Origin: Lysobacter sp. A03
Lineage (GTDB): Bacteria > Pseudomonadota > Gammaproteobacteria > Xanthomonadales > Xanthomonadaceae
NCBI RefSeq assembly: GCF_000855665.1
Contig: NZ_JXSS01000110.1
Location: 1-64,000 of the forward strand
Length of the DNA stretch: 64,000 nt
Direction: 5' to 3'
Made by a program: the position numbers and the translations under genes. Positions 9,223 to 28,215 of the stretch are shown here, one piece after another. Under the pieces are notes generated by a model that saw nothing but the letters and a program-made list of their open reading frames with translations, searched no databases and was not told the DNA's origin. Numbering within the stretch: position 1 is the stretch's first letter; every line of letters begins with the position of its first letter.

Positions 9223-10413
9223 ATGGCCAAGGGTAAATTCGAGCGCACCAAGCCGCACGTGAACGTCGGCACGATCGGTCACGTTGACCACGGCAAGACC
9301 ACGTTGACTGCAGCGCTGACCAAGGTTGGCGCGGAGCGTTTTGGTGGCGAGTTCAGCGCGTACGACGCGATTGACCGTGCCCCCGAAGAGAAGGCACGCG
9401 GCATCACGATCTCGACCTCGCACGTCGAGTACGAGTCCCCGAACCGCCACTACGCACACGTCGACTGCCCCGGGCACGCCGACTACGTGAAGAACATGAT
9501 CACCGGTGCGGCGCAGATGGATGGCGCGATCCTGGTGTGCTCGGCCGCTGACGGCCCGATGCCGCAGACCCGCGAGCACATCCTGCTGGCCCGCCAGGTC
9601 GGCGTGCCCTACATCGTGTCCTACCTGAACAAGGCGGACATGGTGGACGACGCCGAGCTGCTGGAGCTGGTGGAGATGGAAGTGCGCGAGCTTCTGTCCA
9701 AGTACGACTTCCCCGGCGACGACACCCCGATCATCACCGGTTCGGCGCTGAAGGCACTGGAAGGCGACCAGAGCGATATCGGCGTGCCCTCGATCATCAA
9801 GCTGGTCGATGCACTGGACAGCTGGATCCCGGAGCCCGAGCGCGACGTGGACAAGGCGTTCCTGATGCCGGTCGAGGACGTGTTCTCGATCTCCGGTCGC
9901 GGCACCGTGGTGACCGGTCGCATCGAGCGCGGCATCATCAAGGTGGGCGAGGAGATCGAGATCGTCGGCATCCGCCCGACCGTCAAGACCACCGTCACCG
10001 GTGTCGAGATGTTCCGCAAGCTGCTCGACCAGGGTCAGGCGGGCGACAACGCCGGCCTGCTGCTGCGCGGCACCAAGCGTGACGACGTCGAGCGCGGCCA
10101 GGTGCTGTGCAAGCCCGGTTCGATCAAGCCGCACACCGAGTTTGAAGGTGAGGTGTACATCCTGAGCAAGGACGAGGGTGGCCGTCACACGCCGTTCTTC
10201 AAGGGCTACCGTCCGCAGTTCTACTTCCGCACCACCGACGTCACCGGCGCCTGCGAGCTGCCCGAGGGCGTGGAGATGGTGATGCCGGGCGACAACGTGA
10301 AGATGGTGGTGACGTTGATCAACCCGATCGCGATGGACGAAGGCCTGCGTTTTGCGATCCGCGAAGGTGGCCGCACCGTCGGCGCCGGCGTGGTGTCCAA
10401 GATCATCAAGTAA
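9223..10413 (+). CDS. tuf: Elongation factor Tu, copy 1 (tufB position)
   Basis: EF-Tu carries aminoacyl-tRNA to the ribosome as a GTP complex. The 396-residue protein has the P-loop GHVDHGKT, switch [12 protein letters not shown] and the base-specifying NKAD (E. coli has NKCD), then the two beta-barrel domains. I chose ATG 9223 ([12 protein letters not shown]). Longer in-frame starts run back into tRNA-Thr and are not credible. It differs from the second copy at 26392 by five bases by eye, all silent, so the two proteins are identical; this is the usual result of gene conversion between tuf copies. Confidence 0.98.
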   Translation: MAKGKFERTKPHVNVGTIGHVDHGKTTLTAALTKVGAERFGGEFSAYDAIDRAPEEKARGITISTSHVEYESPNRHYAHVDCPGHADYVKNMITGAAQMDGAILVCSAADGPMPQTREHILLARQVGVPYIVSYLNKADMVDDAELLELVEMEVRELLSKYDFPGDDTPIITGSALKALEGDQSDIGVPSIIKLVDALDSWIPEPERDVDKAFLMPVEDVFSISGRGTVVTGRIERGIIKVGEEIEIVGIRPTVKTTVTGVEMFRKLLDQGQAGDNAGLLLRGTKRDDVERGQVLCKPGSIKPHTEFEGEVYILSKDEGGRHTPFFKGYRPQFYFRTTDVTGACELPEGVEMVMPGDNVKMVVTLINPIAMDEGLRFAIREGGRTVGAGVVSKIIK

Positions 10414-10470
10414 TTTCAAGCGCCCGGGCCGCCCTGCAAGGGGTGGCCTGTTGGCGTAACAGGAAGGATT

Positions 10471-10502
10471 GGCAAGGCGGCTTCAGCCGCCGTTGCCTTT
10501 TC
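10471..10502 (+). terminator. Hairpin with U-run after tuf, possible partial terminator
   Basis: GGCAAGGCGGC (10471-10481), a TTCA loop, and GCCGCCGTTGCC (10486-10497) form a stem with a single bulge. The T residues at 10498-10502 give it the shape of a Rho-independent terminator. tRNA-Trp starts only 15 bases later with no obvious promoter of its own, so it may be leaky or serve as an RNA-processing point between tuf mRNA and tRNA-Trp. Confidence 0.6.
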
Positions 10503-10516
10503 CGGAACCAGTCAAT

Positions 10517-10592
<76 letters not shown>

Positions 10593-10607
10593 CAAGCGGA
10601 AGGTCGA

Positions 10608-10973
10608 TTGAACACCAAGGCTGAGCAAAGCACGGGCGACATCCTGAAATACGTGGCCGCGGTGCTGTTGGTGGCCGCAGGCGTATTCGGCTTCTACTGG
10701 TTCGACCAGTGGCCGGGCGGCATCCGCGCCCTGCTGGTGGTGGGCGGTCTGGTCCTTGGCGCGGCGGTCTTCATGGTCAGCCACAAGGGTGTGCAGACCC
10801 GCGAGTTCCTCTCGGAATCCCACTTCGAGTTGCGCAAGGTGGTCTGGCCCACGCGCCAGGAAGCAATGCGCACCACCTGGGTGGTGGTTTTGGCAGTCGT
10901 GATCCTGAGCCTGATCCTGGCCGGATTCGATGTCGTCATCCAGGCGGCGGTGAAGTGGCTGCTTGGACGTTGA
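10608..10973 (+). CDS. secE: Preprotein translocase subunit SecE
   Basis: SecE clamps SecY in the SecYEG channel. The 121-residue protein has two N-terminal membrane segments (around residues 10-35 and 40-55), the conserved amphipathic motif [13 protein letters not shown] and a C-terminal membrane helix ([16 protein letters not shown]), as in E. coli-type long SecE. I chose TTG 10608: it follows GGAAGG at a good distance, and the next in-frame ATG is far inside the protein. The in-frame ATG at 10563 lies within tRNA-Trp and is rejected. nusG follows after four bases. Confidence 0.93.
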   Translation: MNTKAEQSTGDILKYVAAVLLVAAGVFGFYWFDQWPGGIRALLVVGGLVLGAAVFMVSHKGVQTREFLSESHFELRKVVWPTRQEAMRTTWVVVLAVVILSLILAGFDVVIQAAVKWLLGR

Positions 10974-10977
10974 GGAG

Positions 10978-11589
10978 ATGACACAAGTGCAGAGTTCAGA
11001 CAACAGTCCCACCGCGGAAAGCGGCGGAACCAACAAGCGCTGGTATGTCGTCCACGCCTATTCGGGTTACGAGAAGACGGTGGCCCAGGCGCTGCGTGAC
11101 CGCATCGCTCGCGAAGAAATGGAAGACCGCTTCGGCGAGGTGCTCGTTCCCACGGAAGAAATCGTGGAAATGCGCGCCGGCCAGAAGCGCCGCTCCGAGC
11201 GCAAGTTCTTCCCCGGTTACGTGCTGGTCCAGATCGCCACGACCGATGAGGGCGGCATTCCGCGCATCGACAGCGAGTGCTGGCACCTGATCAAGGAAAC
11301 CCCGAAGGTGATGGGTTTCATCGGTGGTACCGCCGCGCGGCCGTTGCCGATCGCCGACCACGAGGCTGCGGCAATCCTGGACCGCGTCCAGGAAGGCGTC
11401 GAGAAGCCGCGTCCCAAGGTGCTGTTCGAAGCCGGCCAGATGGTCCGCGTCGTCGATGGTCCCTTCAACGACTTCAACGGCGTGGTCGAGGAAATCAACT
11501 ACGAGAAGAGCCGCCTTCGCGTGGCGGTGCTGATCTTCGGACGTTCGACCCCGGTCGAGCTCGAATTCGGTCAGGTCGAAAAGGCCTGA
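10978..11589 (+). CDS. nusG: Transcription termination/antitermination factor NusG
   Basis: NusG binds RNA polymerase and couples it to Rho or the ribosome. The 203-residue protein has the NGN domain ([29 protein letters not shown]) and a C-terminal KOW domain ([21 protein letters not shown]). It carries a Ser/Asn/Thr-rich N-terminal extension of about 18 residues before KRWYVV compared with E. coli. Two starts compete. ATG 10978 has GAGGAG almost touching it. GTG 10987 has better spacing to the same GGAG. I kept the ATG. It is translated directly after secE. Confidence 0.95.
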   Translation: MTQVQSSDNSPTAESGGTNKRWYVVHAYSGYEKTVAQALRDRIAREEMEDRFGEVLVPTEEIVEMRAGQKRRSERKFFPGYVLVQIATTDEGGIPRIDSECWHLIKETPKVMGFIGGTAARPLPIADHEAAAILDRVQEGVEKPRPKVLFEAGQMVRVVDGPFNDFNGVVEEINYEKSRLRVAVLIFGRSTPVELEFGQVEKA

Positions 11590-11689
11590 CGGATAACCCA
11601 TCCGCCGGACGAGTGGTTCGCCCGGCATCAATCGCGAGGAGCCTGCCGTTGCGAGACGCGCAGGCGCTTGCACTCGCAGGAGTTGTGAC

Positions 11690-12118
11690 ATGGCAAAGAA
11701 AGTAGTTGGCTATATCAAACTGCAGGTCAAGGCCGGCCAGGCGAACCCGTCGCCGCCGGTGGGTCCTGCCCTCGGCCAGCGCGGCCTGAACATCATGGAG
11801 TTCTGCAAGGCATTCAACGCCGCGACCTCCAAGCTCGAGCCCGGCCTGCCGACTCCGGTGATCATCACCGCGTACTCGGACCGTACCTTCACCTTCGTCA
11901 CCAAGAGCACCCCTGCCGCGGTGCTGCTGAAGAAGGCCGCCGGCGTCAGCGTGGGTTCCAACCGTCCCAACACCGACAAGGTCGGCAAGGTGACGCGCGC
12001 CCAGCTGGAAGAGATCGTCAAAGCCAAGGAGGCCGACCTCACGGCGGCGGACCTGGAAGCGGCGGTGCGTACGATTGCGGGTTCGGCCCGCAGCATGGGT
12101 TTGGCGGTGGAGGGTTAA
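11690..12118 (+). CDS. rplK: 50S ribosomal protein uL11
   Basis: uL11 forms the base of the L7/L12 stalk with 23S rRNA and is needed for RelA activation. The 142-residue protein has the N-terminal [20 protein letters not shown] segment and the C-terminal rRNA-binding domain ending [15 protein letters not shown] lies eight bases before the ATG. The 100-base gap after nusG has room for a promoter or for the L1-binding operator known upstream of rplK in E. coli, but I could not identify either with confidence. Confidence 0.97.
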   Translation: MAKKVVGYIKLQVKAGQANPSPPVGPALGQRGLNIMEFCKAFNAATSKLEPGLPTPVIITAYSDRTFTFVTKSTPAAVLLKKAAGVSVGSNRPNTDKVGKVTRAQLEEIVKAKEADLTAADLEAAVRTIAGSARSMGLAVEG

Positions 12119-12121
12119 GAC

Positions 12122-12820
12122 ATGGCGATGACCAAGCGCAAGAAAGCAATCAAGGCCGCCGTCGAGCCGGGCAAATCCTACGCCTTCGACGACGCCATCA
12201 AGATCGTCAAGACCGCCACCAAGGCGAAGTTTGTCGAGTCCGTTGACGTGGCGGTGCGCCTCGGCGTGGACGCGCGCAAATCCGACCAGCAGGTGCGCGG
12301 TTCGACCGTGCTGCCCGCCGGCACCGGCAAGAGCGTTCGTGTTGCGGTGTTCGCACCGGCGGGCGCCAAGGCCGACGAGGCCCTGGCTGCCGGCGCGGAG
12401 GCGGTGGGCATGGACGACCTGGCCGAGAAGATGCAGGCCGGCGACCTGAACTACGACGTCGTGATCGCCACCCCCGACGCGATGCGCGTGGTGGGCAAGC
12501 TGGGCCAGCTGCTCGGCCCGCGCGGCCTGATGCCCAACCCGAAGGTGGGCACCGTGTCCCCGAACCCGGGCGAGGCGGTCAAGAACGCCAAGGGCGGCCA
12601 GGTGCGTTACCGCACCGACAAGGCCGGCATCATCCACTGCACGATCGGCAAGGCGGACTTCGACGACGCCTCGCTGAAGGGCAACCTGGAAGCGCTGCTG
12701 GTGGACCTGATCAAGGCCAAGCCGGCCAGCGCCAAGGGCCACTACCTGCAGAAGATTTCGGTCAGCTCGACCATGGGCCCCGGCGTCGCCGTGGACCAGG
12801 GAACGCTGGCCCTGAAGTAA
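12122..12820 (+). CDS. rplA: 50S ribosomal protein uL1
   Basis: uL1 forms the mobile stalk at the E site and in E. coli represses its own rplKA operon. The 232-residue protein has [33 protein letters not shown] and the closing [11 protein letters not shown] segment of the family. It starts three bases after the rplK stop, with GGAGGG inside the rplK 3' end as ribosome-binding site, so the two genes are coupled. An ATG two codons later is an alternative start. Confidence 0.97.
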   Translation: MAMTKRKKAIKAAVEPGKSYAFDDAIKIVKTATKAKFVESVDVAVRLGVDARKSDQQVRGSTVLPAGTGKSVRVAVFAPAGAKADEALAAGAEAVGMDDLAEKMQAGDLNYDVVIATPDAMRVVGKLGQLLGPRGLMPNPKVGTVSPNPGEAVKNAKGGQVRYRTDKAGIIHCTIGKADFDDASLKGNLEALLVDLIKAKPASAKGHYLQKISVSSTMGPGVAVDQGTLALK

Positions 12821-13204
12821 TGAATCACGCATCGGCCGGAGCGCAACCGCCCCGGCCGGTGCGGAACGTTTGAGGGCATCGCCGAGGCTCAAGCCGACGC
12901 GATAGCTGTCAAAGACCGCAGGCGCGTCCAGCGCATGGTTGCGGCGGGCAGGGAGGCTCGCACTGGCACGGATATCGTCGCCGCCATGGACACCGGATGC
13001 TTAATCCAGGTTCCAGCAGCGCTCCTCCGGGAGTTGTTGCCGGCACCAGGCCTGCGTAGATGGTTGCCGACCCTCCAGAATCCTGGAAACGGCCACCACC
13101 CGGAGCATCGTTCGCGATGTTCCCGGCATCGGGCCAAACGATGCCGACCGAGTACCGCTCCCGTGCATGTTGCGCGGGGCGGAGTTGAAGTACGGAGGAG
13201 TGCA
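12821..13204 (+). promoter_or_regulatory. Long structured leader before rplJ (candidate L10 leader)
   Basis: This 384-base gap has no credible gene. An in-frame opening back from rplJ to 12935 exists but has no family support. It contains clear hairpins: an 11-bp stem 12829-12839/12852-12862, a UUCG-capped stem 13106-13110/13115-13119, and GGCATCG (13125-13131) with CGATGCC (13139-13145). In E. coli and many bacteria the L10(L12)4 complex binds the rplJ leader to repress translation, and the position fits. I did not identify the conserved kink-turn itself. GGAGG lies just before the rplJ ATG. Confidence 0.6.
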
Positions 13205-13729
13205 ATGGCTCTTAATCTGACCCAGAAACAGGAAGTCGTTGCCGAACTGGCGGAGGTCGCCAGCAAGGCGCACTCGCTGGTCGCCGCGGATTACGTCGGT
13301 CTTACCGTCGGGCAACTGACGGAAATGCGCAAGAAGGCCCGCGAAGCCGGTGTGTACTTGAAGGTAGCCAAGAACACGCTGGTCTCGCGCGCAGTGGAGA
13401 ACACCGATTACGCCATCGTCGCCGATGAGCTGACCGGTCCTTTGCTGTATGCCTTCTCGCAGGAAGATCCCGGCGCTGCGGGACGTCTGATGAAGGAGTT
13501 CGCCAAGGCGAACGACAAGCTGAAGCCACGCCTTGTGTCACTGGGCGGACAGTTGTACCCGGGCACCCATGTGGATGTCCTGGCGTCGCTGCCAACCCGT
13601 GACGAGGCGTTGTCGATGCTGCTCAGCGTCATGTCCCAGCCGGCCACCATGTTGGTGCGCCTGCTCAGCGAGCCCGCGTCGCAGGTTACCCGCGTTGTCA
13701 ACGCGGCTGGCCAGACCAAGGCTGCCTGA
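13205..13729 (+). CDS. rplJ: 50S ribosomal protein uL10
   Basis: uL10 anchors the L7/L12 dimers to the ribosome. The 174-residue protein begins [17 protein letters not shown] and has the [19 protein letters not shown] and [13 protein letters not shown] segments, then a C-terminal helical region for L12 binding ([22 protein letters not shown]). I chose ATG 13205 because GGAGG stands just before it and because it gives the family start; the open frame extending upstream is the leader. rplL follows after 85 bases. Confidence 0.97.
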   Translation: MALNLTQKQEVVAELAEVASKAHSLVAADYVGLTVGQLTEMRKKAREAGVYLKVAKNTLVSRAVENTDYAIVADELTGPLLYAFSQEDPGAAGRLMKEFAKANDKLKPRLVSLGGQLYPGTHVDVLASLPTRDEALSMLLSVMSQPATMLVRLLSEPASQVTRVVNAAGQTKAA

Positions 13730-13814
13730 GGCAGACAGTTCGGTTTACGGTTTTCTGCATAACGCTTTACGACAATCAAGTCGTTTCCAATCCAGATAAA
13801 ACGAGGTTTTTACA

Positions 13815-14189
13815 ATGTCCCTGTCCAACGAGCAGATCATCGAAGCGATCGCCGAAAAGTCCCTCATGGAAGTGATGGAGCTGGTGAAGTCGATGGAAGA
13901 GAAGTTCGGCGTGTCCGCCGCCGCTCCCGTCGCCGCTGCCGGCCCGGCCGCAGCTGCTGCTGCCCCGGCTGAAGAGCAGACCGAGTTCACCGTGACCCTG
14001 AAGGCCGCCGGTGAGAAGAAGGTCGAGGTGATCAAGGTTGTCCGCGCGATCACCGGTCTGGGCCTGAAGGAAGCCAAGGACCTGGTCGAAGGCGCGCCGA
14101 AGGATGTCAAGGAAGGCGTGACCAAGGACGAAGCCGAGAAGCTGAAGAAGGACCTTGAGACCGCCGGTGCGTCCGTCGAAGTCAAGTAA
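13815..14189 (+). CDS. rplL: 50S ribosomal protein bL12 (L7/L12)
   Basis: bL12 is the multi-copy stalk protein that recruits GTPase factors. The 124-residue protein has the N-terminal dimerisation domain, an Ala/Pro/Gly hinge (about residues 34-54) and the conserved C-terminal domain ([35 protein letters not shown]). Codon choice and acidity are as expected. rpoB follows after 287 bases. Confidence 0.98.
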   Translation: MSLSNEQIIEAIAEKSLMEVMELVKSMEEKFGVSAAAPVAAAGPAAAAAAPAEEQTEFTVTLKAAGEKKVEVIKVVRAITGLGLKEAKDLVEGAPKDVKEGVTKDEAEKLKKDLETAGASVEVK

Positions 14190-14476
14190 TCCTTGATTGA
14201 GTCGCCGGTTTATACTGGAGGCGACCAGCCGGGGCTGGGGGCGAAAGCTCCCGGCCTTTGGCCGTTGTAGCGATATCGGTTCCACGTTCCACCACGCAGT
14301 ACCGAGTTGGCAGTAGGAAGTAGCGGGAGATGGCGTGCTGGTGCCGGCAATACCAGCGACTTCCCACTGGCAATTTTGCACCACCTTGATGCATCCCCCG
14401 ATCTGCATCTCTCCCATCACGTTTTCCCCCGGGCCGCGGACGCGCGACCCGATGAACACCGAGGCGGTAGCTCACC
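14190..14476 (+). promoter_or_regulatory. rplL-rpoB intergenic region with strong hairpin (candidate attenuator)
   Basis: No gene is visible in these 287 bases. GGCTGGGGGC (14233-14242), a GAAA loop, and GCTCCCGGCC (14247-14256) make a ten-pair stem with two wobbles, followed by CTTTG. In E. coli this gap holds a partial terminator and an RNase III site that set the ratio of stalk protein to RNA polymerase subunits. The position and structure suggest the same role here, which is inference. A smaller CTGGT/ACCAG stem lies further on, at about 14337-14355. Confidence 0.5.
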
Positions 14477-18646
<4,170 letters not shown>

Positions 18647-18745
18647 GGCCGCTGGGCGGGCAACGCCGCGAATCGCGCGTTGCCCGGCTCAGACCACCGG
18701 TAGTGCCAGCCCTTTGACGATTTACTCCTCCACGGAGAAAGAAAA

Positions 18746-22960
<4,215 letters not shown>

Positions 22961-23117
22961 TACTGCAATAGCAAGTGGCGACCGGAAACGGTCGTCCCAG
23001 ATCACCAAATGAGGCGCACGGAGCGCCTCGTGTTGGGCCCAGGGAAGGGCGGGATCAGGAAGTTTCGCGGGACTGGCGCACTGCGCCGGCCCCCGTGGAT
23101 TCGTGTCTAATTCGCAT

Positions 23118-23147
23118 TTGACGGCATCGTCAAGTGCGGGTTATACT
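23118..23147 (+). promoter_or_regulatory. Sigma-70 promoter of the str operon
   Basis: TTGACG (23118-23123), an 18-base spacer and TATACT (23142-23147) lie 95 bases before rpsL. The same -35, spacer length, -10 and following bases (TTTTC, one base, GTCT) recur before rpsJ at 27713. The -35 is also half of a perfect inverted repeat, TTGACG-GCAT-CGTCAA. A GC-rich hairpin at 23011-23029 lies upstream, after rpoC, but has no U-run. Confidence 0.8.
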
Positions 23148-23241
23148 TTTCGGTCTCGGTCGGTCGGGAGTTTCCGGCTTTCCGTTCGTTATTCACAAGA
23201 GGTGCGGCATTCCTGGCCGGCCTCTCACCAAAGAGTTCCCG

Positions 23242-23616
<375 letters not shown>

Positions 23617-23627
23617 GGAATTGACCC

Positions 23628-24095
23628 ATGTCGCGTAAAGGTTCAGCACCGCAGCGTTCGATCCTGCCCGATCCAAAGCATGGCAGCGAGACGATCGCGC
23701 GTTTCATCAACATGGTCATGTACAGCGGCAAGAAGTCCGTCGCCGAGAAGATCGTGTACGGCGCCATGGACGTGATTGGCGAGAAAAATGCCGATCCGTT
23801 GGAAGTCGTCGAGAAGGCCCTGGCCAACATCTCGCCGGCGGTTGAGGTCAAGTCCCGCCGCGTCGGCGGTTCCACCTACCAGGTGCCGGTCGAGGTGCGT
23901 TCGTCGCGCCGGGTCGCGCTGGCAATGCGCTGGCTGATCGACGCCGCGCGCAAGCGTGGCGAGAACACGATGCCGCGCAAGCTCGCCGCAGAGCTGCTTG
24001 ATGCCTCCGAGAGTCGTGGTGGCGCGGTCAAGAAGCGTGAGGAAACCCACCGCATGGCGGAAGCGAACAAGGCGTTCGCGCACTACCGCTGGTGA
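23628..24095 (+). CDS. rpsG: 30S ribosomal protein uS7
   Basis: uS7 nucleates assembly of the 30S head and in E. coli is the translational repressor of the str operon. The 155-residue protein has the family pattern [49 protein letters not shown] and the helix [14 protein letters not shown] at the C-terminus. It lies 11 bases after rpsL. The following 137-base gap before fusA contains a GCCCCG (24103-24108)/CGGGGC (24116-24121) stem of unknown role. Confidence 0.98.
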   Translation: MSRKGSAPQRSILPDPKHGSETIARFINMVMYSGKKSVAEKIVYGAMDVIGEKNADPLEVVEKALANISPAVEVKSRRVGGSTYQVPVEVRSSRRVALAMRWLIDAARKRGENTMPRKLAAELLDASESRGGAVKKREETHRMAEANKAFAHYRW

Positions 24096-24232
24096 CCCGG
24101 ATGCCCCGTCAGTAGCGGGGCGTTCGCAGGCAACAACACACTCCGACGGCGGCCGCGGCTGCCCGAGCGTACCGCGTGCCGCCATCAGGTGGCACCCGGC
24201 CTTTCTGAAACATCCAAATACGAGAGGGTACC

Positions 24233-26323
24233 GTGGCTCGCACCACTCCCATCGAACGTTACCGCAACTTCGGCATCATGGCCCACATCGATGCCGGAAA
24301 GACGACCACCTCCGAACGCATCCTGTTCTATACCGGTGTCAACCATAAGCTTGGCGAAACCCATGAGGGTGCCGCCACGATGGACTGGATGGAGCAGGAG
24401 CAGGAACGCGGCATCACCATCACGTCGGCTGCGACGACCGCTTTCTGGAGCGGCATGGACAAGTCCATGGAACAGCACCGGCTGAACATCATCGACACTC
24501 CCGGGCACGTCGACTTCACCATTGAGGTGGAGCGGTCCCTGCGCGTGCTCGATGGTGCGGTGTTCGTGCTGTGTGCGGTCGGTGGCGTGCAGCCGCAGTC
24601 CGAGACTGTCTGGCGCCAGGCCAACAAGTACAAGGTGCCGCGTCTTGCATTCGTCAACAAGATGGATCGCACCGGCGCCAACTTCAACAAGGTCGTCAGC
24701 CAGCTGAAGGCCCGCCTGGGTGCCTATCCAGTGCCGATGCAGGTGCCGATCGGCGCTGAAGACGGCTTCGAAGGCGTGGTCGACCTGGTCAAGATGAAGG
24801 CGATCCACTGGGATACCGCGTCCCAGGGCACTGTGTTCGAGTACCGTGAGGTCCCGGCCGATCTGTTGGAAGAGGCGACCACCGCACGCGCGTTCATGGT
24901 CGAGGCTGCCGCCGAGGCCAGCGAAGAGCTGATGGACAAGTACCTCAACGACGGTGAGCTCACCGAGGCGGAGATCATCGCCGGCCTGCGCGAGCGCACC
25001 TTGAAGGTCGAAGTCATTCCGGTGTTCTGCGGCACGGCGTTCAAGAACAAGGGCGTCCAGGCGATGCTCGACGGCGTGATCCAGCTGCTGCCGGCTCCGA
25101 CCGACGTGCATGCCGTGACCGGTATCGACGAGGACGAGCAGGAAGCGACCCGCGAGGCTTCCGACAAGGCGCCATTCTCCGCGCTGGCGTTCAAGGTCAT
25201 GACCGATCCGTTCGTTGGCTCGCTGACCTTCTTCCGCTGCTACTCGGGCGTGCTGAACTCCGGCGACCAGGTGTACAACCCGATCAAGTCGAAGAAGGAG
25301 CGCATCGGCCGCATCCTGCAGATGCACTCCAACGACCGCATCGAAATCAAGGAAGTGCGTGCCGGCGACATCGCCGCCGCCGTCGGCCTCAAGGACGTCA
25401 CCACCGGTGACACCCTGTGTGCGATCGATAACGTGATCACTTTGGAGCGCATGGTGTTTCCGGAGCCGGTGATCTCGATGGCCGTGGAGCCCAAGACCAA
25501 GGCCGACCAGGAGAAGATGAGCACCGCGTTGGGCCGTCTCGCACAGGAGGATCCGTCCTTCCGCGTGCACACCGACGAAGAGTCCGGCCAGACCATCATC
25601 TCGGGCATGGGCGAGTTGCACCTGGACATCCTGGTGGACCGCATGCGCCGCGAGTTCAACGTCGACGCCAACGTGGGCAAGCCGCAGGTGGCTTACCGCG
25701 AGACCATTCGCAAGGCGGTCAAGGCCGAAGGCAAGTTCGTTCGCCAGTCCGGCGGTAAGGGCCAGTTCGGCCACGTGTGGCTGGAAATCGAGCCCGGCGA
25801 GACCGGCAGCGGTTACCTGTTCGAGAACGCGATCGTCGGCGGCGTTGTCCCCAAAGACTACATCCCGGCCGTGGACAAGGGTATCCAGGAGGCGGTTGCC
25901 AACGGCCTGCTGGCCGGCTATCCGATCGTCGACGTCAAGGTCAAGCTGGTCGACGGTTCCTACCATGAAGTCGACTCCTCCGAAATGGCGTTCAAGATCG
26001 CCGGCTCGATGGGCTTCAAGGAAGGCTTCCACAAGGCCAGCCCGGTCCTGTTGGAGCCGATGATGAAGGTCGAGATCGTCACTCCGGAGGATTACCTGGG
26101 CGACGTGATGGGCGATGTCAGCCGCCGTCGCGGCATCCTGCAGGGTCAGGAGGACAGTCTGTCGGGCAAGATCATCGACGCGATGCTTCCGTTGGGCGAG
26201 ATGTTCGGCTACGCCACCAGCCTGCGCTCCATGTCGCAGGGTCGTGCGACCTTCACGATGGAATTCGATCACTACGCCGAGGCGCCGGCCAACATCGCCG
26301 ACGCGGTGATCAAAAAGAACTGA
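24233..26323 (+). CDS. fusA: Elongation factor G
   Basis: EF-G drives translocation and, with RRF, ribosome recycling. The 696-residue protein has the P-loop [28 protein letters not shown] and NKMDR, then domains II-V including [21 protein letters not shown] and the C-terminal [21 protein letters not shown]. The start is GTG 24233, preceded by GAGAGGG at normal spacing, as for E. coli fusA. The tuf gene follows after 68 bases. Confidence 0.99.
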   Translation: MARTTPIERYRNFGIMAHIDAGKTTTSERILFYTGVNHKLGETHEGAATMDWMEQEQERGITITSAATTAFWSGMDKSMEQHRLNIIDTPGHVDFTIEVERSLRVLDGAVFVLCAVGGVQPQSETVWRQANKYKVPRLAFVNKMDRTGANFNKVVSQLKARLGAYPVPMQVPIGAEDGFEGVVDLVKMKAIHWDTASQGTVFEYREVPADLLEEATTARAFMVEAAAEASEELMDKYLNDGELTEAEIIAGLRERTLKVEVIPVFCGTAFKNKGVQAMLDGVIQLLPAPTDVHAVTGIDEDEQEATREASDKAPFSALAFKVMTDPFVGSLTFFRCYSGVLNSGDQVYNPIKSKKERIGRILQMHSNDRIEIKEVRAGDIAAAVGLKDVTTGDTLCAIDNVITLERMVFPEPVISMAVEPKTKADQEKMSTALGRLAQEDPSFRVHTDEESGQTIISGMGELHLDILVDRMRREFNVDANVGKPQVAYRETIRKAVKAEGKFVRQSGGKGQFGHVWLEIEPGETGSGYLFENAIVGGVVPKDYIPAVDKGIQEAVANGLLAGYPIVDVKVKLVDGSYHEVDSSEMAFKIAGSMGFKEGFHKASPVLLEPMMKVEIVTPEDYLGDVMGDVSRRRGILQGQEDSLSGKIIDAMLPLGEMFGYATSLRSMSQGRATFTMEFDHYAEAPANIADAVIKKN

Positions 26324-26391
26324 TGCAACGGCCGGCATCCGCCGGCCGCCGCTTCCATACGACAACCAGACGAAATCCAGAGGTAACAATC

Positions 26392-27582
26392 ATGGCCAAG
26401 GGTAAATTCGAGCGCACCAAGCCGCACGTGAACGTCGGCACGATCGGTCACGTTGACCACGGCAAGACCACGTTGACTGCAGCGCTGACCAAGGTTGGCG
26501 CGGAGCGTTTTGGTGGCGAGTTCAGCGCGTACGACGCGATTGACCGTGCCCCCGAAGAGAAGGCACGCGGCATCACGATCTCGACCTCGCACGTCGAGTA
26601 CGAGTCCCCGAACCGCCACTACGCACACGTCGACTGCCCCGGGCACGCCGACTACGTGAAGAACATGATCACCGGTGCGGCGCAGATGGACGGCGCGATC
26701 CTGGTGTGCTCGGCCGCTGACGGCCCGATGCCGCAGACCCGCGAGCACATCCTGCTGGCCCGCCAGGTCGGCGTGCCCTACATCGTGTCCTACCTGAACA
26801 AGGCGGACATGGTGGACGACGCCGAGCTGCTGGAGCTGGTGGAGATGGAAGTGCGCGAGCTTCTGTCCAAGTACGACTTCCCCGGCGACGACACCCCGAT
26901 CATCACCGGTTCGGCGCTGAAGGCGCTGGAAGGCGACCAGAGCGATATCGGCGTGCCCTCGATCATCAAGCTGGTCGATGCACTGGACAGCTGGATCCCG
27001 GAGCCCGAGCGCGACGTGGACAAGGCGTTCCTGATGCCGGTCGAGGACGTGTTCTCGATCTCCGGTCGCGGCACCGTGGTGACCGGTCGCATCGAGCGCG
27101 GCATCATCAAGGTGGGCGAGGAGATCGAGATCGTCGGCATCCGCCCGACCGTCAAGACCACCGTCACCGGTGTTGAGATGTTCCGCAAGCTGCTCGACCA
27201 GGGTCAGGCGGGCGACAACGCCGGCCTGCTGCTGCGCGGCACCAAGCGTGACGACGTCGAGCGCGGCCAGGTGCTGTGCAAGCCCGGTTCGATCAAGCCG
27301 CACACCGAGTTCGAAGGTGAGGTGTACATCCTGAGCAAGGACGAGGGTGGCCGTCACACGCCGTTCTTCAAGGGCTACCGTCCGCAGTTCTACTTCCGCA
27401 CCACCGACGTCACCGGCGCCTGCGAGCTGCCCGAAGGCGTGGAGATGGTGATGCCGGGCGACAACGTGAAGATGGTGGTGACGTTGATCAACCCGATCGC
27501 GATGGACGAAGGCCTGCGTTTTGCGATCCGCGAAGGTGGCCGCACCGTCGGCGCCGGCGTGGTGTCCAAGATCATCAAGTAA
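26392..27582 (+). CDS. tuf: Elongation factor Tu, copy 2 (tufA position)
   Basis: The 396-residue product is identical to that of the tuf gene at 9223. By eye the genes differ at five third positions only. This copy closes the str operon after fusA, the normal tufA place. I chose ATG 26392, preceded by CAGAGGTAAC. Upstream sequence shared with the other copy is limited to about a dozen bases around the start, so conversion seems confined to the coding region. Confidence 0.98.
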   Translation: MAKGKFERTKPHVNVGTIGHVDHGKTTLTAALTKVGAERFGGEFSAYDAIDRAPEEKARGITISTSHVEYESPNRHYAHVDCPGHADYVKNMITGAAQMDGAILVCSAADGPMPQTREHILLARQVGVPYIVSYLNKADMVDDAELLELVEMEVRELLSKYDFPGDDTPIITGSALKALEGDQSDIGVPSIIKLVDALDSWIPEPERDVDKAFLMPVEDVFSISGRGTVVTGRIERGIIKVGEEIEIVGIRPTVKTTVTGVEMFRKLLDQGQAGDNAGLLLRGTKRDDVERGQVLCKPGSIKPHTEFEGEVYILSKDEGGRHTPFFKGYRPQFYFRTTDVTGACELPEGVEMVMPGDNVKMVVTLINPIAMDEGLRFAIREGGRTVGAGVVSKIIK

Positions 27583-27893
27583 TTTCTGTACCTGGCGCTC
27601 CTCAAGGGGCGCCAAACCAGCGAAATGAGGAGCAGGACGCACCTCGTATTCGCCCGACAGGGAAATGTCGCGTGGCAACACCACAGGCTGTAGCGGATAT
27701 GTCCGCAACAGCTTGACGGGCTGGTGACACGCGCTTTATACTTTTCTGTCTGGGCAGGCCGGGTAACCGGCCTGCCTTGTTTTGCTACAGATTTCCGTAT
27801 CGGCAGGCCATCTCCGGTGCGGGGGAAATATCCATTGGGGTTCGGTGCACCTAGCCACCGGCCCGTCGCTCTTTACTTCCAAGGAACACCGTC
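27583..27893 (+). promoter_or_regulatory. tuf-rpsJ intergenic region: S10 operon promoter and leader
   Basis: This 311-base stretch holds no gene. Near the start, TGGCGC (27593-27598) pairs with GCGCCA (27609-27614), a hairpin without a U-run. The S10 promoter is at 27713-27742. Downstream a leader of about 145 bases runs to rpsJ and includes a short GGCAGGCCGGGTAACCGGCCTGCC palindrome-like stem starting near 27752. In E. coli, L4 acts on the S10 leader; whether this one responds to L4 cannot be read from the sequence. Confidence 0.55.
27713..27742 (+). promoter_or_regulatory. Sigma-70 promoter of the S10 operon
   Basis: TTGACG (27713-27718), an 18-base spacer and TATACT (27737-27742), followed by TTTTC-T-GTCT. 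It is a near-twin of the str promoter at 23118. It shares both hexamers, the spacer length and the initially transcribed bases, while the spacer sequences differ. Confidence 0.82.
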
Positions 27894-28205
27894 ATGGCGG
27901 ACCAAAAGATCCGAATCCGGCTGAAGGCGTACGATCATCGATTGATCGACCGCTCGGCCAGCGAGATCGTCGAGACAGCCAAGCGGACCGGCGCACAAGT
28001 GCGCGGCCCGATTCCGCTGCCAACCAAGATCGAGCGCTTCACCGTTCTTACTTCTCCGCACGTCGACAAGGACGCGCGCGACCAGTACGAGACCCGCACG
28101 CACAAGCGCGTGCTCGATATCGTCGACCCCAACGACAAGACCGTGGACGCGCTGATGAAGCTCGAACTGGCTGCCGGCGTCGACGTCCAGATCAAGCTGA
28201 CCTGA
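27894..28205 (+). CDS. rpsJ: 30S ribosomal protein uS10
   Basis: uS10 is in the 30S head and, as NusE, also joins the NusB antitermination complex. The 103-residue protein has the family core [34 protein letters not shown] and [16 protein letters not shown] lies before the ATG. It is the first gene of the S10 operon; rplC follows after ten bases. Confidence 0.98.
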   Translation: MADQKIRIRLKAYDHRLIDRSASEIVETAKRTGAQVRGPIPLPTKIERFTVLTSPHVDKDARDQYETRTHKRVLDIVDPNDKTVDALMKLELAAGVDVQIKLT

Positions 28206-28215
28206 GGCAGACATC

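Noticed and set aside
12935-13204. A 90-codon N-terminal extension of rplJ starting at an upstream ATG.
   Set aside because: L10 proteins begin at the position of ATG 13205, which has a good ribosome-binding site; the extension is the hairpin-rich leader.
23628-24232. A terminator between rpsG and fusA (GCCCCG/CGGGGC stem).
   Set aside because: The stem is only six pairs with a seven-base loop and no U-run, and fusA lacks a separate promoter, so it is not called as a terminator.
24185-26389. A 734-codon open frame antisense to fusA.
   Set aside because: Low-complexity mirror translation with no recognisable domain; fusA is certain.
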